From the NCBI GenBank assembly GCA_015039365.1, contig WION01000048.1, positions 124,001 to 188,000 on the forward strand: a DNA stretch of 64,000 nt, given 5' to 3'. Shown here in pieces: positions 35,417 to 46,391 of the stretch. The stretch comes from Amanita rubescens (taxonomy: Eukaryota > Basidiomycota > Agaricomycetes > Agaricales > Amanitaceae). The position numbers and the translations under genes are program-made. The notes under the pieces were generated by a model that worked only from the letters and a program-made list of their open reading frames with translations, was not told where the DNA came from and made no database searches. Positions within the stretch are counted from its first letter, which is position 1; each line of letters starts with the position of its first letter.

Positions 35417-35696
35417 AACTTGGAAGTAAAATTTATGGTACTAAATTATGTGTACTCTACTATTCGGTTAGTGAAGTTGGGGCGGCATTGAGGTCTACAC
35501 AAAATTGACAAAAATTCGCGTTCAAACATGAGACCCCAACTTCAGCCCCAACTCTGGTCAAATTGGGATCGAGTTGGGGTCGAGTTGTGGTCCGAGTTGA
35601 GGGTCGAGTTGGGCATGTTTGAAACACCCTATTGATTCCAGCATAGCTGGAATTGATATGTTACATCGGCATGTGCCAAATGAATTTGGTGGACGG

Positions 35697-36066
35697 TGAA
35701 ACACTGCAATGTGCTCTGGGTTGTACCCAGCACTGCAGGTGCCATGCACAATAGTGCACAGACTTAAGCTAAGGCTGATCTGAGGGGAAGGGGACTCTGA
35801 TTCTCGTTCGTAGCTATTGTATATGACTACATGTGACATGTACTTATAGTAACTACCATGCGCTTACCATGCGCTTGTGGTCCGACATAATCCGACATAT
35901 TCCCGTGCATCCAACATACTCCGACGAATTCCCGCGCATCGGAGCGGAGCAGATTGAAGCAGATCGAAAGTGGACGGAAGCGGACGGAAAGCGGATCGAA
36001 GGTGGATGGCGGAGGACATCTTCGGAAGGCTTCAGAGCATGCTGCACACTGTAACAGGATTCCATC
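35697..36066 (+). repeat. dispersed direct repeat, copy A
   Basis: Nearly identical to 50,413-50,759. It starts GAAACACTGCAATGTGCTCT and ends AGGATTCCATCCGTTACA. Copy A carries about 30 extra nt near 35,907 (a partial internal duplication of CCGAC/ATTCCCG sequence). The TG...CA-like ends and a palindromic TGTAAC/GTTACA terminus suggest part of a solo-LTR or a non-autonomous element. Confidence 0.75.
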
Positions 36067-37071
36067 CGTTACATCCGCTCACCAGTTTGAATACTGACTT
36101 CCAGTCAGTGCAGCCTAGGGAATAGCTCGGGTAACCCATGGGTTGCCAACCAGTAACCCGTACCCATACCTGTCCAAACCCACACCCACTGGGACGGGTA
36201 CGGGTATGCTCACGGGTATATGACCTTGTGAGACGGGTACAATGGGTACACCGGGGTTGTGGGTTACCCATGCCAGGTCACCCACAGTTAAAGTAACCAA
36301 ACAGTGGAATGTAACGAGTTACTAGTAATGGTAGTACATAGCCTGCTACTAATTGATTTTATCCCAGTCACGAGGCATTTCAAATTCCCCATCCTCATCC
36401 TCTGGAACATCTGGAAGGCCTGTAACACTAAGTAAATCATCGTTGTGAATAAAACCCATCAGGCTCCATTCTCCGAGACACATCAGAGCATGAGTTGTCT
36501 GAGCTGAAAGCCAGTTCCGAGTGTATGAGAGTAGAAGCCGTCCACTACTAAACACATGCTCCACCTCGACAGATGTAGCTAAATTCAGTCATTAAATGAG
36601 GAATCATAATAAAGAGGGTGAAGAACGCACCGGGGATAGTCAAGTAATCAAGTGCCATACATGAAAGACGAGGATACATAGCCTTATGCTCAATCCACCA
36701 CTGAATAATGTCGTCAACCGCCTCGACATCCGTGCTGAGGTATCGATCTAGCTCATCAAGCCTACCGCCGGCGGTCCGTTTCGGAGGAGCAAGAGCTGCT
36801 AAATTGTCAAACATGTTCTGCAATGTGATCGGCAGGATCAGTAATGTTAACGTGCTGCAAAAAGGATAAAACTCACCTCCGAAACATCTGCAGGATCATC
36901 AGCCCAAGCATCATCAGCCATCTCCTCGTCCATGACGCGGTTCACGTATTTTCGATCATACTCAGCGCGGACAATATCTCTCGCAGTTGTGATCCACTCA
37001 TCTGGCCATTTGAGTTGCTTGAAATAGTTTAGCTTAAGTCGGGGATGAAGCGCTGGAAGTGCTATGATAAG

Positions 37072-37918
37072 TAGTGTTTTAAAGTCCGGTTTGGTCCGGT
37101 CTTTTTCCTATTTTGGAAAAGACCGGACTGTGACCGGTTGTGACACTCCTATTATTTTTCGCAACCGAAACCGAAACTGGATGCAACCGGTTGGCTCCAG
37201 TTGCACCCCCGGTTGCCTGCAGTTGCAACCGGTTTTTGATGAACCGGTTGCCAACTGATCCAAGACCGGTCACAACCGGTGTAGCACAGCGTCATCCAAG
37301 TCTCTATCGATGCATCCACCCCACCAACACCTCACATCATTCCATTTAGCCACAGATCCATCCAGTCATACACCCATGCACCCATCTAACACATTAAAAT
37401 TACACTGTGACCCTTAGAATATGTTGTTGTAACCCTTAGAATAATTTAATGTAATTTTCGTGACATATGTTCAATGTCATCCAAGTGTCAATTTATGCAT
37501 CCACCCATCCAAGCAGTTCAATCCCCCTTATTAACGTAGTAATCAGACACACACCTACCCATCCACCTATCCAGCCCATAATATCCACCTCATAATATTA
37601 AAAATGACATATTTGACACCTACAACATAAATTCATTCAAATTCTGACATTAACCATAACCCTGGATTAGGGTCAATTAGGGGCGACATCCGATTGCCCG
37701 CCGACCAATCCACCCCTAGAACCCTCTTACCGGTTGCCATAAAAGACCGGTTGCAACCGGTCTTCAACCGGTTTCCTAAAATGGCAGGTATGAGGCAACC
37801 GAGACCGAAACCAGTCTCAATTGAAGGCAACCGCAACTGCGGTTCGGTTGCAACCGAGCATCGGTCCGGTCCGGTTGCCGGTTTTTTTCCGGTCTGGCAA
37901 CCGGACTTTTAAACACTA
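37072..37918. mobile_element. 847-bp non-autonomous hAT-like element (MITE)
   Basis: Both ends read TAGTGTTTWAAAGTCCGGTT inward, and an 8-bp target duplication ATGATAAG flanks it (37,064-37,071 and 37,919-37,926). It has no coding capacity. The outer ~150 bp on each side are packed with AACCGGTT/ACCGG motifs in both orientations, likely transposase-binding sites; the middle is AT-rich. It sits inside an intron of the hAT transposase gene, close to the AG acceptor. Its TIR differs from that of the host hAT element, so a different transposase must have moved it. Confidence 0.88.
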
Positions 37919-38704
37919 ATGATAAGCATGATTCGATCATGAACCATCGCAAGTACTTACTAATTGCGATTCGGTACACTTCAGACTGATCTGTCTTGTT
38001 ATAGTAACGGTTCATCGTTCTCTTTGCAATATCCAGGGCTGAGCGGATGGCCGGCTCGTAATTTTTGTTAAGGCTGTCCGTCGTGAACCGTTCATCGATG
38101 TAGTCCATGGAGGGGATCACCTGAGCAAGATTTGGGACTGCGCATGAAAAGAATTTCGTGGCATGCTTGAGAACCTGGTCATGAACAAATCAGTCAGAGC
38201 CTCAGAGGTTGAGAACAGGGAGACAATGACATGTGAACATGGAAAGGCCAATAGATAAGGATAACCGGTGACCGCAGATTGAATGCGGTGATAACGTGTT
38301 GGCAATAGAAGCACAAACCTTGAGAATGTCATGAAGCTGGGCCGCGATCTGCCACTCCTTTTCGCTCAGCTCATAGTCACGCAGGCCATTGGACAGCACA
38401 CCGGTCATGGCATCAACACCCTTGCGGTATTGCACTGCAACGTCAAGCATATCAAAAGTCGAGTTCCACCAGGTTGAAACATCACGTGGAATCAGCTTTG
38501 CATCCAGTTTGAGCTCCTTGTTAACCCGACGCCACTCAGGAAGTAAGAGGGTTGAAGAATTGACGATCTTGTACGATAACTTTCGAATCTGTGGGATCGA
38601 GGTGTCAGTATAATTCGGGTGTGATGTAAATCTATTACTTTGACGAGTACAAGTCTAACCGGCTGGATGCTTTCGTTCAGCTCAGCTCTTTCTTCCTCAG
38701 TCAG

Positions 38705-39155
38705 TGTTACAACACGGTACGGACTCCCGCATTATGCTCACATGATACGTCGAACATGTTTATTTCTTTATGCATACCTTACTCGTCGCTTCCCTTATGC
38801 TCGATTCATACGGACTAACTCGTTTACTTGTTTATACCATCCCTTGTTCCACATATGACGCCGTCCTTGTACTTACTTTCGTACTTACCATTATTCATTA
38901 ATTAGTACGTCTCATTGTACTTGCTAGTATAAATACCGCATGTATTCTAGAGTCGAACCTTAAGTTCGACTTAGCTGTTTATTGTCGTCTGGCAATATAA
39001 CCTTACTCTTAACTCATCTACCACAATCGTCCTCAGATCCTAAGTCAACGCCTTGACTTAGTATTGAACTTATAATCTTAACGTTTGACTTAAGACTTGT
39101 AATCGTGACTAGAGTTGCCGCTGCAACTTAGGTTGAGATTAACGAGTTCGTAACA
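38705..39155 (+). repeat. 5' LTR (451 bp)
   Basis: Begins TGTTACAACACGG and ends GAGTTCGTAACA. It differs from the 3' LTR at three positions, all transitions. It contains a TATA box at 38,928-38,935, and the predicted RNA start lies about 30 nt downstream. Confidence 0.95.
38928..38935 (+). promoter_or_regulatory. TATA box of the retrotransposon
   Basis: TATAAATA lies 32 nt before the 13-nt sequence that is complementary to the primer-binding site. This places the transcript start near 38,960. The same motif is in the 3' LTR 7,687 nt downstream. Confidence 0.7.
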
Positions 39156-39157
39156 AT

Positions 39158-39170
39158 TAAGTCGAACTTA
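39158..39170 (+). other. primer-binding site, complementary to the element's own RNA 5' end
   Basis: TAAGTCGAACTTA, two nt after the 5' LTR, is the exact reverse complement of 38,961-38,973 (TAAGTTCGACTTA) at the predicted start of the transcript. This is the arrangement of self-priming Tf1/sushi-type elements, which do not use a host tRNA. Confidence 0.75.
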
Positions 39171-39272
39171 TCAATAAGCCTGAACATCGATTCATTGGCA
39201 TTTGATAACATACACTTCGACGAACTTCCGGAAAGCCAGCCCGTAGGTTACTGGCCACGTTGTCAAAACGGA

Positions 39273-40993
39273 TTGGAGAGCTCCACCAAATAGAGCTACA
39301 CGAGATCGTAAAGGGAACTACGTTCTTGACGGATACTACGTCAGACTAAACGGTGCAAAACGAATCTGGGAAGATTTAGGAGGAAATCCAGTTAAAGAAC
39401 AAGAATTCTGGATACCACAAAAAGAAACTAGACCTCCGAACGAATCATATTATTACTTCGCAGATCTATATCTTCAGCAACAGCACATCAGATTCGATCA
39501 CCTCACAGAACGTTGGATAGCATCCGAAACACAAGACTTTGTCCCTAACGAATACTTCAACACCCCTATTTGGATAAAAGGGACTGTTGATGCTCTACCA
39601 GAGAACTTAAGACCGAGAACTCCCCTGCCCACATCGACAACTACAAAAGGCAAAAAGAAAGCAAACTTTGGCCTAAACGATAGTGAATCCGAGAAAGAAG
39701 GAGATACAGATCAAGAACCCGATCTATCCCTTGATTTTCTCAGTGACCTTTCAGTTGGAACGACACCAACACCTGCCCAACAACCGACCAATTCCGAACC
39801 AGGTCCTTCGAACCCTAGAGAAGAAAAGGACGAAGAAGACCCATTTGACCCTGACAGAATCGAAGTAGACGAACCTAAACCCGACCCAACTCCACCATAC
39901 AGAGATCCATCACCCCCACCATCACCAAGAATGTCTGGAGGAAGTACAGACCCCATACCCAACCCACGAACCCCTAGTCTCATCGGAGATCTTCCTGAAT
40001 TCAAAGGGAAGCGAAAGGATGCCAATACATTCATAGAAGACATTGAAATATTCTTTGACATGAATCCTGAGCGGATGAATACCGACCGCTTAAAAATCCT
40101 TGCCGCCCTGAATAAGATCTCAGATGGAGCCAGACAGTGGAAAAAGAATAAATTAGCAGAACTACGAAAATCTCGCGCCACCACCGAAGAAGGCATCACG
40201 AGACCTGCTTTATTCGATGACTGGGAAGCATTTAAACTGTCATTCTTGACAGATTGGGGAGAAGTTGATCCAAGTGGAAATGCATACACGAAAATTCTCA
40301 ATTTACAGAACAGATCGTCTATGAAAGGAAAGAAACAGATGACCCTACCTAATTACGTAAATCAGTTCAAGGAACAAATCACGAAAGCCGGAATCGAAGG
40401 AGAAGCAGCATTCCATATGTTCGGAAAAGGACTTACAGCACCAGAGTTCGAAAAAGCAATGCTCATGAACCCAAAAACGTTACAAGACTGGTACGACATT
40501 GCTATCAAACTCGACAACATCCGAACCCGTTCATATGCCTATTCACCTCGATCTGGAAATGGTCATTCATCATCCTCCCACAACGACGAATCTTGGGCAA
40601 TGCAGATTGATCACAAATATCTAGAAAAAGATGAAGATCCAGAATTGGAACTTATGATCAGATCTATGACCAAAGAGGAAAGAGAACGCTACATTAAAGA
40701 CGGTTTATGTTTCATCTGCGGAATCAAAGGACACATGTCAGGGCAATGCCCATTGAAAGAAGAAAAGAAACAAAGGGAAAGGCCGATTTAAAGGAGGAAA
40801 GAAAAGAGGATTCACGCCTAAACGTCACATTCGAGCCACATCAGATGATGGTGACGGAAATTGGGAAGAAGAAGAAGTCCAAGAGTCTAAACCAAATTAC
40901 ACCAAGAACATCCGAGCGCTGATGAAAGGGATGTCAATCGACGAAAAGAATGATCTATTACTATCTCTTGCCGACGAAAACGAGGATTTTTAA
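39273..40993 (+). pseudogene. gag: gag of the chromovirus, with apparent frame breaks
   Basis: Coding sequence is evident from about 39,273. One frame is open (NYVLDGYYVRLNGAKRIWED onward) but has no ATG until 39,931 (MSGGSTDPIPNPRTP). A different frame is open just upstream (NIHFDELPESQPVGYWPR), which suggests a one-base frame break near 39,270. The capsid-like part and a C-x2-C-x4-H-x4-C knuckle (CFICGIKGHMSGQC) follow. At about 40,770 the frame shifts again: the annotated frame stops at 40,791, while the gag-like tail (GRFKGGKKRGFTPKRHIRA ... ENEDF) continues in another frame to a TAA at 40,991-40,993. Gag packages the element RNA. Confidence 0.75.
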
Positions 40994-41004
40994 CAGCGGG
41001 ACTC

Positions 41005-44000
41005 ATGACAGTGGATGAAGTTCCAGAAACATCAGATCCAACTCTCGATATATCTTATGTAACAGTACGATCTATTTCGAAACGAAGATTATCTGTCCCT
41101 ATCAAAGTTGAAACTGAAAACGACACTGAAAACCTCATTGCCCTTATCGACTGCGGAGCCGAAGGGATATTTATCGACAAAAGGATAGCACACAAATGGA
41201 GAAAACGAAAAACCCCACGACCAATCAAGGTTTATAACGTCGATGGCACCATAAACAAAGAAGGAGAAATTGATGAACAATGTCTAATCACCTTCGAAAT
41301 GAACGGAAAACGCATGACCGAATGGTTTTACGTATCAGCAATAGGAAAACAAACAATTATACTGGGGCTTCCTTGGCTAGAGAAGCATAACCCTGACGTA
41401 AATTGGAGAGAAAAGACTCTAGAGTTCCGAAACTCTGAACAGGACAAGATCAAGGCATCACTTCGGAGCATCTGCCAACAGATTGACAGAATAGCTATGC
41501 CTGAATGGGAAGAAGATCTCGTCATCAGATATTTGATGTCACACAAAGGATCACAGACGACAGATCACGGATGGAACGCGCATACATTTGAGGATATAGG
41601 AAGCTGGTCAGAAGACGAATACGACCAAGTAACTATCGCACGATACACACCAGCTCAACAAATGGAACACAAATACCATCAAACAGAGGAGGTTTACACG
41701 CTCCCTCCTGAATACTCGGCATGGAAAGATGTATTCGAGAAAAAAGCAAGTGAACGATTCCCAGAAAGCCGATCTTGGGATCACCAGATAGAACTTCGCG
41801 ATGATTTCATACCAAAAAGAGGAAAAATCTATCCCTTATCTCCGAAACAGCAGAACACACTGGATGAATGGATAAAAGAACATGTTGAAAAAGGCTACAT
41901 CAGACCGTCAAAATCACCGCAGGCATCACCTTTCTTCTTTGTAGAAAAGAAAGAAGCACAAAAATTACGACCCTGCCAAGATTATCGATATTTGAACGAA
42001 TATACTAAACCAAATGCATATCCACTACCTCTTATCTCCGATCTTATGATCAAACTCAAAGATTCGGAATATTTTACGAAATTGGATATCCGATGGGGAT
42101 ATAATAATGTTCAAATCAAGGAATCTGACAGATGGAAAGCCGCCTTTATCACCAATCGAGGTTTATTTGAACCTAACGTTATGTTCTTTGGATTACGAAA
42201 TTCACCAGCAACGTTTCAAGCTATGATGGACGATTATTTTAGGGATTTTACAGAAAAAGGATGGCTTGTCATCTACATGGATGACATGCTAATACATGCG
42301 CGCACTAAAGAAGAACTCGAGATTCGAACAAAACAAGTACTTGAACGATTACAGAAACACGATCTTTACCTCAAGCTTGAAAAGTGTAAATTCGCTGCCA
42401 AAGAAGTTGATTTTCTAGGCACCGTCATATCCAAAAATACAATAAAAATGGACCCGATCAAACTTGCCGGAATCAGGGACTGGCCAACCCCTTCTACCGT
42501 TAAACAAGTTAGATCCTTTTTAGGATTCGGAAATTACTATAGAAGGTTTATTTTCGGATTCGCCCACCTTGCATGACCCCTGCACGACCTAACAAAGAAA
42601 AACAAATTATGGACATGGACCGCAGAATGCCAAGTCGCATTTGATCTATTAAAAGAACGCTTCACATCCGCACCTGTCTTAATGATGCCCGATGTTAACA
42701 AACCTTTTATTCTACAAACGGATGCATCAGACCGCGCTATCGGAGCAGTCCTCATGCAGAAAGATGACAATGGCGACTTACATCCATGCGGATACCTATC
42801 CCACGCCCTAACACCAACTGAAACACGATGGCAAATCTACGACCGAGAGTTATTCGCCATTTACTACGCTCTTTACAACGAATGGAGATACCTACTTGAA
42901 GGAGCAGAACACCCTGTCATTATTCACTGCGACCACAAGAATCTACTCTATTATCGAGAACCACAACGTCTTACGAACCGCCAAGCACGATGGTGGAACG
43001 ACTTGTCTCGATTTAATATTAAATTAACCCACGTCCCTGGAGCAAAACTAATAATAGCGGACACCCTATCCCGCCGACCCGATCATATGACAAAAGACGA
43101 ACCAGAAGAGTTAATAACGATGCTCCCAAAAGAACTCTTTGTTCGCACAATCGCCGAAGATCTCCGTGACAGAGCAATAGAAATAACTGTCAAAGACGAA
43201 TTTGCTCAATCAATCAAGAAATGTCTAAAAGAAAAAGGAACACCACCTTTACGCACTGCCCTTTCTGATTGGACCCTTGACGATGAATTAATCCTGTACA
43301 AAGGGAAATCCTTTATTCCCCCTGACGCCGATCTTCGCCAAGATATTATTAGAGATTTTCATGAATCACCAACAAGCGGACACCCCGGTTTCTTCAAAAC
43401 ACTCGCCTTATTAAAGGAATATTACTGGTGGCCATTAATGTCTAAAATGGTTAAACAGTTCATTGACGGATGCACGGCATGTCAACAAATGAAATCAAAT
43501 ACACACCCTACTGCCGCACCTCTGATGCCAATCAAGTCTCACGCACACCGACCCTTTCAACAAATAACTATGGATTTCATAACCGATTTACCCACAAGCA
43601 ACGGTTTTGATTCTATCTTTATCGTGGTCGATCAAGGACTTACAAAGGGAGTAATTCTCATGCCTTGTAATAAAACTATCACCACCGACGAAACCGCCGA
43701 CCTCTATATTCGGAATGTATTCAAAAACTTCGGTTTACCCGACATCATGATCTCCGATCGAGGACCACAGTTCGCATCACATGTCTTTAACGGCATAATG
43801 GACTCATTAAAGATCAAACACAAAATGAGTACCGCCTTCCATCCACAGACTGATGGACAAACGGAGCGATATAACGCCGAATTAGAAGCTTATCTTCGGA
43901 TATTCTGTGCCTATGAACCAGATACTTGGAACAAGATGATACCAATAGCACAATTCGCGCATAATTCACGCACTCATGAAGCATTGAAACAATCGCCCTT

Positions 44001-44601
44001 TCAATTGATGTATGGAACATCCCCGGTTGCACTTCCCCTTGTCTCAAATAAGACAAATACACCAACCGCCGATAACCGCATCAACTCCTTGTTCCGCGCA
44101 CGAGAAGAAGCACTCGCCGCACATGATCTAGCACGAGCTAAGATGATGGAGAGAACAACGAGAAAGACTAAACCGTTCAAAGTCAATGACAAAGTATGGT
44201 TAGAGTCTAGGAACCTGAAGATTCCTTATCAGAGCAGAAAGCTCGCACCTAAACGAGAAGGTCCCTTTTCCATTAAAGAAGTCTTAGGACCAGTGACATA
44301 TCGTCTCGCGCTACCAAGACAATGGAAAATTCATAATGTATTCCACGCCGCCTTACTAACACCGTTCAAAGAAACTTCCTTTCATGGAACAACGGAAACA
44401 AGGCCCCCTCCCGATCTGATCGAAGGAGAACAAGAATACGAAGTAGAAGCACTGCTTGCACATCGCAAGTTTAGAGGGAAATTGCAATTTCTTGTAAAAT
44501 GGAAAGGCTATGATACCAGCGAAAACACATGGGAACCAGAAAATAACTTGAGGCATATGGAAGACCTCCTCCTAGAATATAAAAGACGAAGGAAACTCTG
44601 A
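41005..44601 (+). pseudogene. pol: pol of the chromovirus with one in-frame TGA
   Basis: One frame of 1199 codons is interrupted only by TGA at 42,574-42,576, where related elements usually have Arg after FAHLA, so a CGA-to-TGA change is likely. Domains in order are: protease (LIALIDCGAEGIFIDKRIA, with DCG as active-site triplet), reverse transcriptase (YMDDMLIHA), RNase H (LQTDASDRAIG, YDRELFAIYY, HCDHKN), integrase zinc finger (H...H...CTACQQ), integrase catalytic core (TMDFITDLP; ISDRGPQFAS; HPQTDGQTERYNAELEAY), and C-terminal chromodomain (YEVEALLAHRKFRGKLQFLV, KWKGYDTSENTWEPENNL). The chromodomain targets integration to marked chromatin in this clade. The stop falls between RT and RNase H and would truncate the enzyme. 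Confidence 0.92.
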
Positions 44602-44602
44602 G

Positions 44603-46351
44603 ATGTCATTCACATACCAAGTTACTATGCAAAATGGAAACGACACCACCGACGCCGTTCAACACTTCCCCTGGTCCGAATTTTATGCTGGAGAGACCAT
44701 CGACACCCAATTCACCACTTCCACTGGACCCCACCGACCTCGACTCGTTCTTCATACCACCGACACCGACGAAGAAGACGCTGACCCGAACGACTTCGTT
44801 GATGTTTCCCACAGATCTCCCGATCAAACCTCGTCTCAGACGATCCCGATCACTCCCACCGAAACCCAGGAAACCCACCACGGAACATCGGAAACTCTGG
44901 CTGTACCTGGACGAATTACGGAAGATCGCAATAGCCGACCGATCCCACCTAGAAACGCTGAAGACATTAGCGTTACCTTACATAGAGAGACGGTACTTGC
45001 CAGTCACGCTTCAACTCAATCTCATAACGAACCTATTCGAGGCAACAACCAGAGTCACGGTACAGATGGGACTAACCGCGATATGGCTGGCTCCATCATA
45101 CGAACCACCCCCGATCTCTATCTCAGTTATCACGGAATTACTACTTACACCAAGGTTAGAGACCGCGTCACTCTGATCTGTAACGCCGCTAGATTACAGG
45201 TCGACGTTTTTGACCAAGAAAGGATAGCTCGAGTCTGGCGACTCCTCATGGATTTCCGAACTGCCACTACCCTTGCCGGTCAAGCCCGAGATCAGTACAA
45301 CTATCACTGTGCCGATTTGATCGAAATGTTTGTGAACGTTACGTCATTATACTGGGAAGACGTTCATCCGAAAGGAGGTAATCTAGATCAACTGGCGATA
45401 GATCTATTACGACGACTTCTCACAGCTGACGTCGAGCGCTATATCATCCTCGCTATAGAAAGCATCGACGATCAAAGGTTTGGACTAAAAATACAGCCTC
45501 ACGATCAGAATAACCGCATCGCTGTCAACCATTGGTTTCGCGCTACCGAAGCTACACCCGACCGACACCGAGCAACTAGATGCATTATGGAGACAGATCG
45601 TAAATCAAGAGAAATCTGGTGCCTCACCGGAAAGATCCGAGATCTCTTGTCCAGTATCCAAGGAGACACGGAATGGACCACAGCCGAATTCGCAGACGGA
45701 GTTCCCCTGCATCAACTCACTAGCGACCACATTGCGCAGATCAATAATGCGATCAGTGATCTCGATCTTCATCGCCGAATCCGTACAACAGGCGATCTCA
45801 TTGAGGAAGAACCGAAACGAGATAAGAAGGCTCCTCCTCCTCCTCAATCCACATCACCCCCAACCACCACCGTTATTCGCCACGGAGTCTGGAATATTCC
45901 TGTCCCCACTACTCGACGAAACGACACTCCGCCTTCTCGACGACCTACGACCCGCAGTATGACCAATGCCACCAACCAACGCCCTCACCGTTACAACCGC
46001 TGCATTCACTGCCGAGGTAAACATGCCTCTGAGGATCACCATCTCGCTACTACAATTCCTCCTGTGTCTACTCTATCTACACGCGCTCCCATGCGCCAAC
46101 GCGATCCGACGCCCGATCCTCCCGCTAAGAAGAAAGGACGTTCTCGAGCTACCACCAATACCCCCGCTTCCACTAGCCGCCGCCCTCATCAGCCGAAGAA
46201 GAAGGGAAAGAAGAAGGCACACCACGCGTCACAGTGTCAGGCATGCGTCAATGGACGACAGTGCGACAGAGCTGACGACGATGCCTGCGACCTTTATGGC
46301 GACTACGGCTATCAGCACGACGACGTCGCCATGCATAACATGACCACCTAA
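44603..46351 (+). CDS. extra ORF after pol (ORF3), Gag-like basic protein
   Basis: The 582-codon frame starts one base after the pol stop. Its first ~185 codons are Thr/His/Asp-rich and low in hydrophobics. An overlapping frame at 44,634-45,176 reads like normal protein (RKLWLYLDELRKIAIADRSH, TLQLNLITNLFEATTRVTVQ) and ends exactly where the long frame becomes protein-like (RDRVTLICNAARLQVDVFDQ). The simplest reading is one ORF broken by a one-base indel near 45,160; true dual coding is the alternative. The C-terminus is Pro/Arg/Lys-rich with CIHCRGKHASEDHH and CQACVNGRQC clusters that may bind zinc. There is no signal peptide or membrane helix, so it is not envelope-like. The function is unknown. 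Confidence 0.65.
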   Translation: MSFTYQVTMQNGNDTTDAVQHFPWSEFYAGETIDTQFTTSTGPHRPRLVLHTTDTDEEDADPNDFVDVSHRSPDQTSSQTIPITPTETQETHHGTSETLAVPGRITEDRNSRPIPPRNAEDISVTLHRETVLASHASTQSHNEPIRGNNQSHGTDGTNRDMAGSIIRTTPDLYLSYHGITTYTKVRDRVTLICNAARLQVDVFDQERIARVWRLLMDFRTATTLAGQARDQYNYHCADLIEMFVNVTSLYWEDVHPKGGNLDQLAIDLLRRLLTADVERYIILAIESIDDQRFGLKIQPHDQNNRIAVNHWFRATEATPDRHRATRCIMETDRKSREIWCLTGKIRDLLSSIQGDTEWTTAEFADGVPLHQLTSDHIAQINNAISDLDLHRRIRTTGDLIEEEPKRDKKAPPPPQSTSPPTTTVIRHGVWNIPVPTTRRNDTPPSRRPTTRSMTNATNQRPHRYNRCIHCRGKHASEDHHLATTIPPVSTLSTRAPMRQRDPTPDPPAKKKGRSRATTNTPASTSRRPHQPKKKGKKKAHHASQCQACVNGRQCDRADDDACDLYGDYGYQHDDVAMHNMTT

Positions 46352-46373
46352 ACGCCTTGTTGTTGTGGTCAAC

Positions 46374-46391
46374 AACGTAGGGGAGAGCTAG
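46374..46391 (+). other. polypurine tract
   Basis: A purine-rich run (GGGGAGAG within ACGTAGGGGAGAGCTAG) abuts the 3' LTR, the expected place for plus-strand priming. Confidence 0.6.

Larger units (their letters stand above)
31861..35630. mobile_element. complete PIF/Harbinger DNA transposon
   Basis: The element is 3,770 bp. Both ends begin with AGGGTGTTTCAAACATGCCC; after one mismatch the next four bases also match, and weaker similarity (CAACTC-rich) runs on to about 48 bp. It is bounded by a 3-bp target duplication ATT (31,858-31,860 and 35,631-35,633), as expected for the superfamily. Inside are the two convergent genes usual for Harbinger: a DDE transposase (-) and an accessory DNA-binding-type protein (+). 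Both are open after splicing. The flanks belong to an older repeat. Confidence 0.92.

Noticed and set aside
39711..40301. 196-aa minus-strand ORF in the chromovirus
   Set aside because: It is antisense to gag and mirrors its codon bias; no independent features.
44603..46351. ORF3 as an envelope gene because of its position after pol
   Set aside because: No signal peptide, membrane helix or glycosylation-rich ectodomain is visible; the protein is basic with Cys/His clusters.
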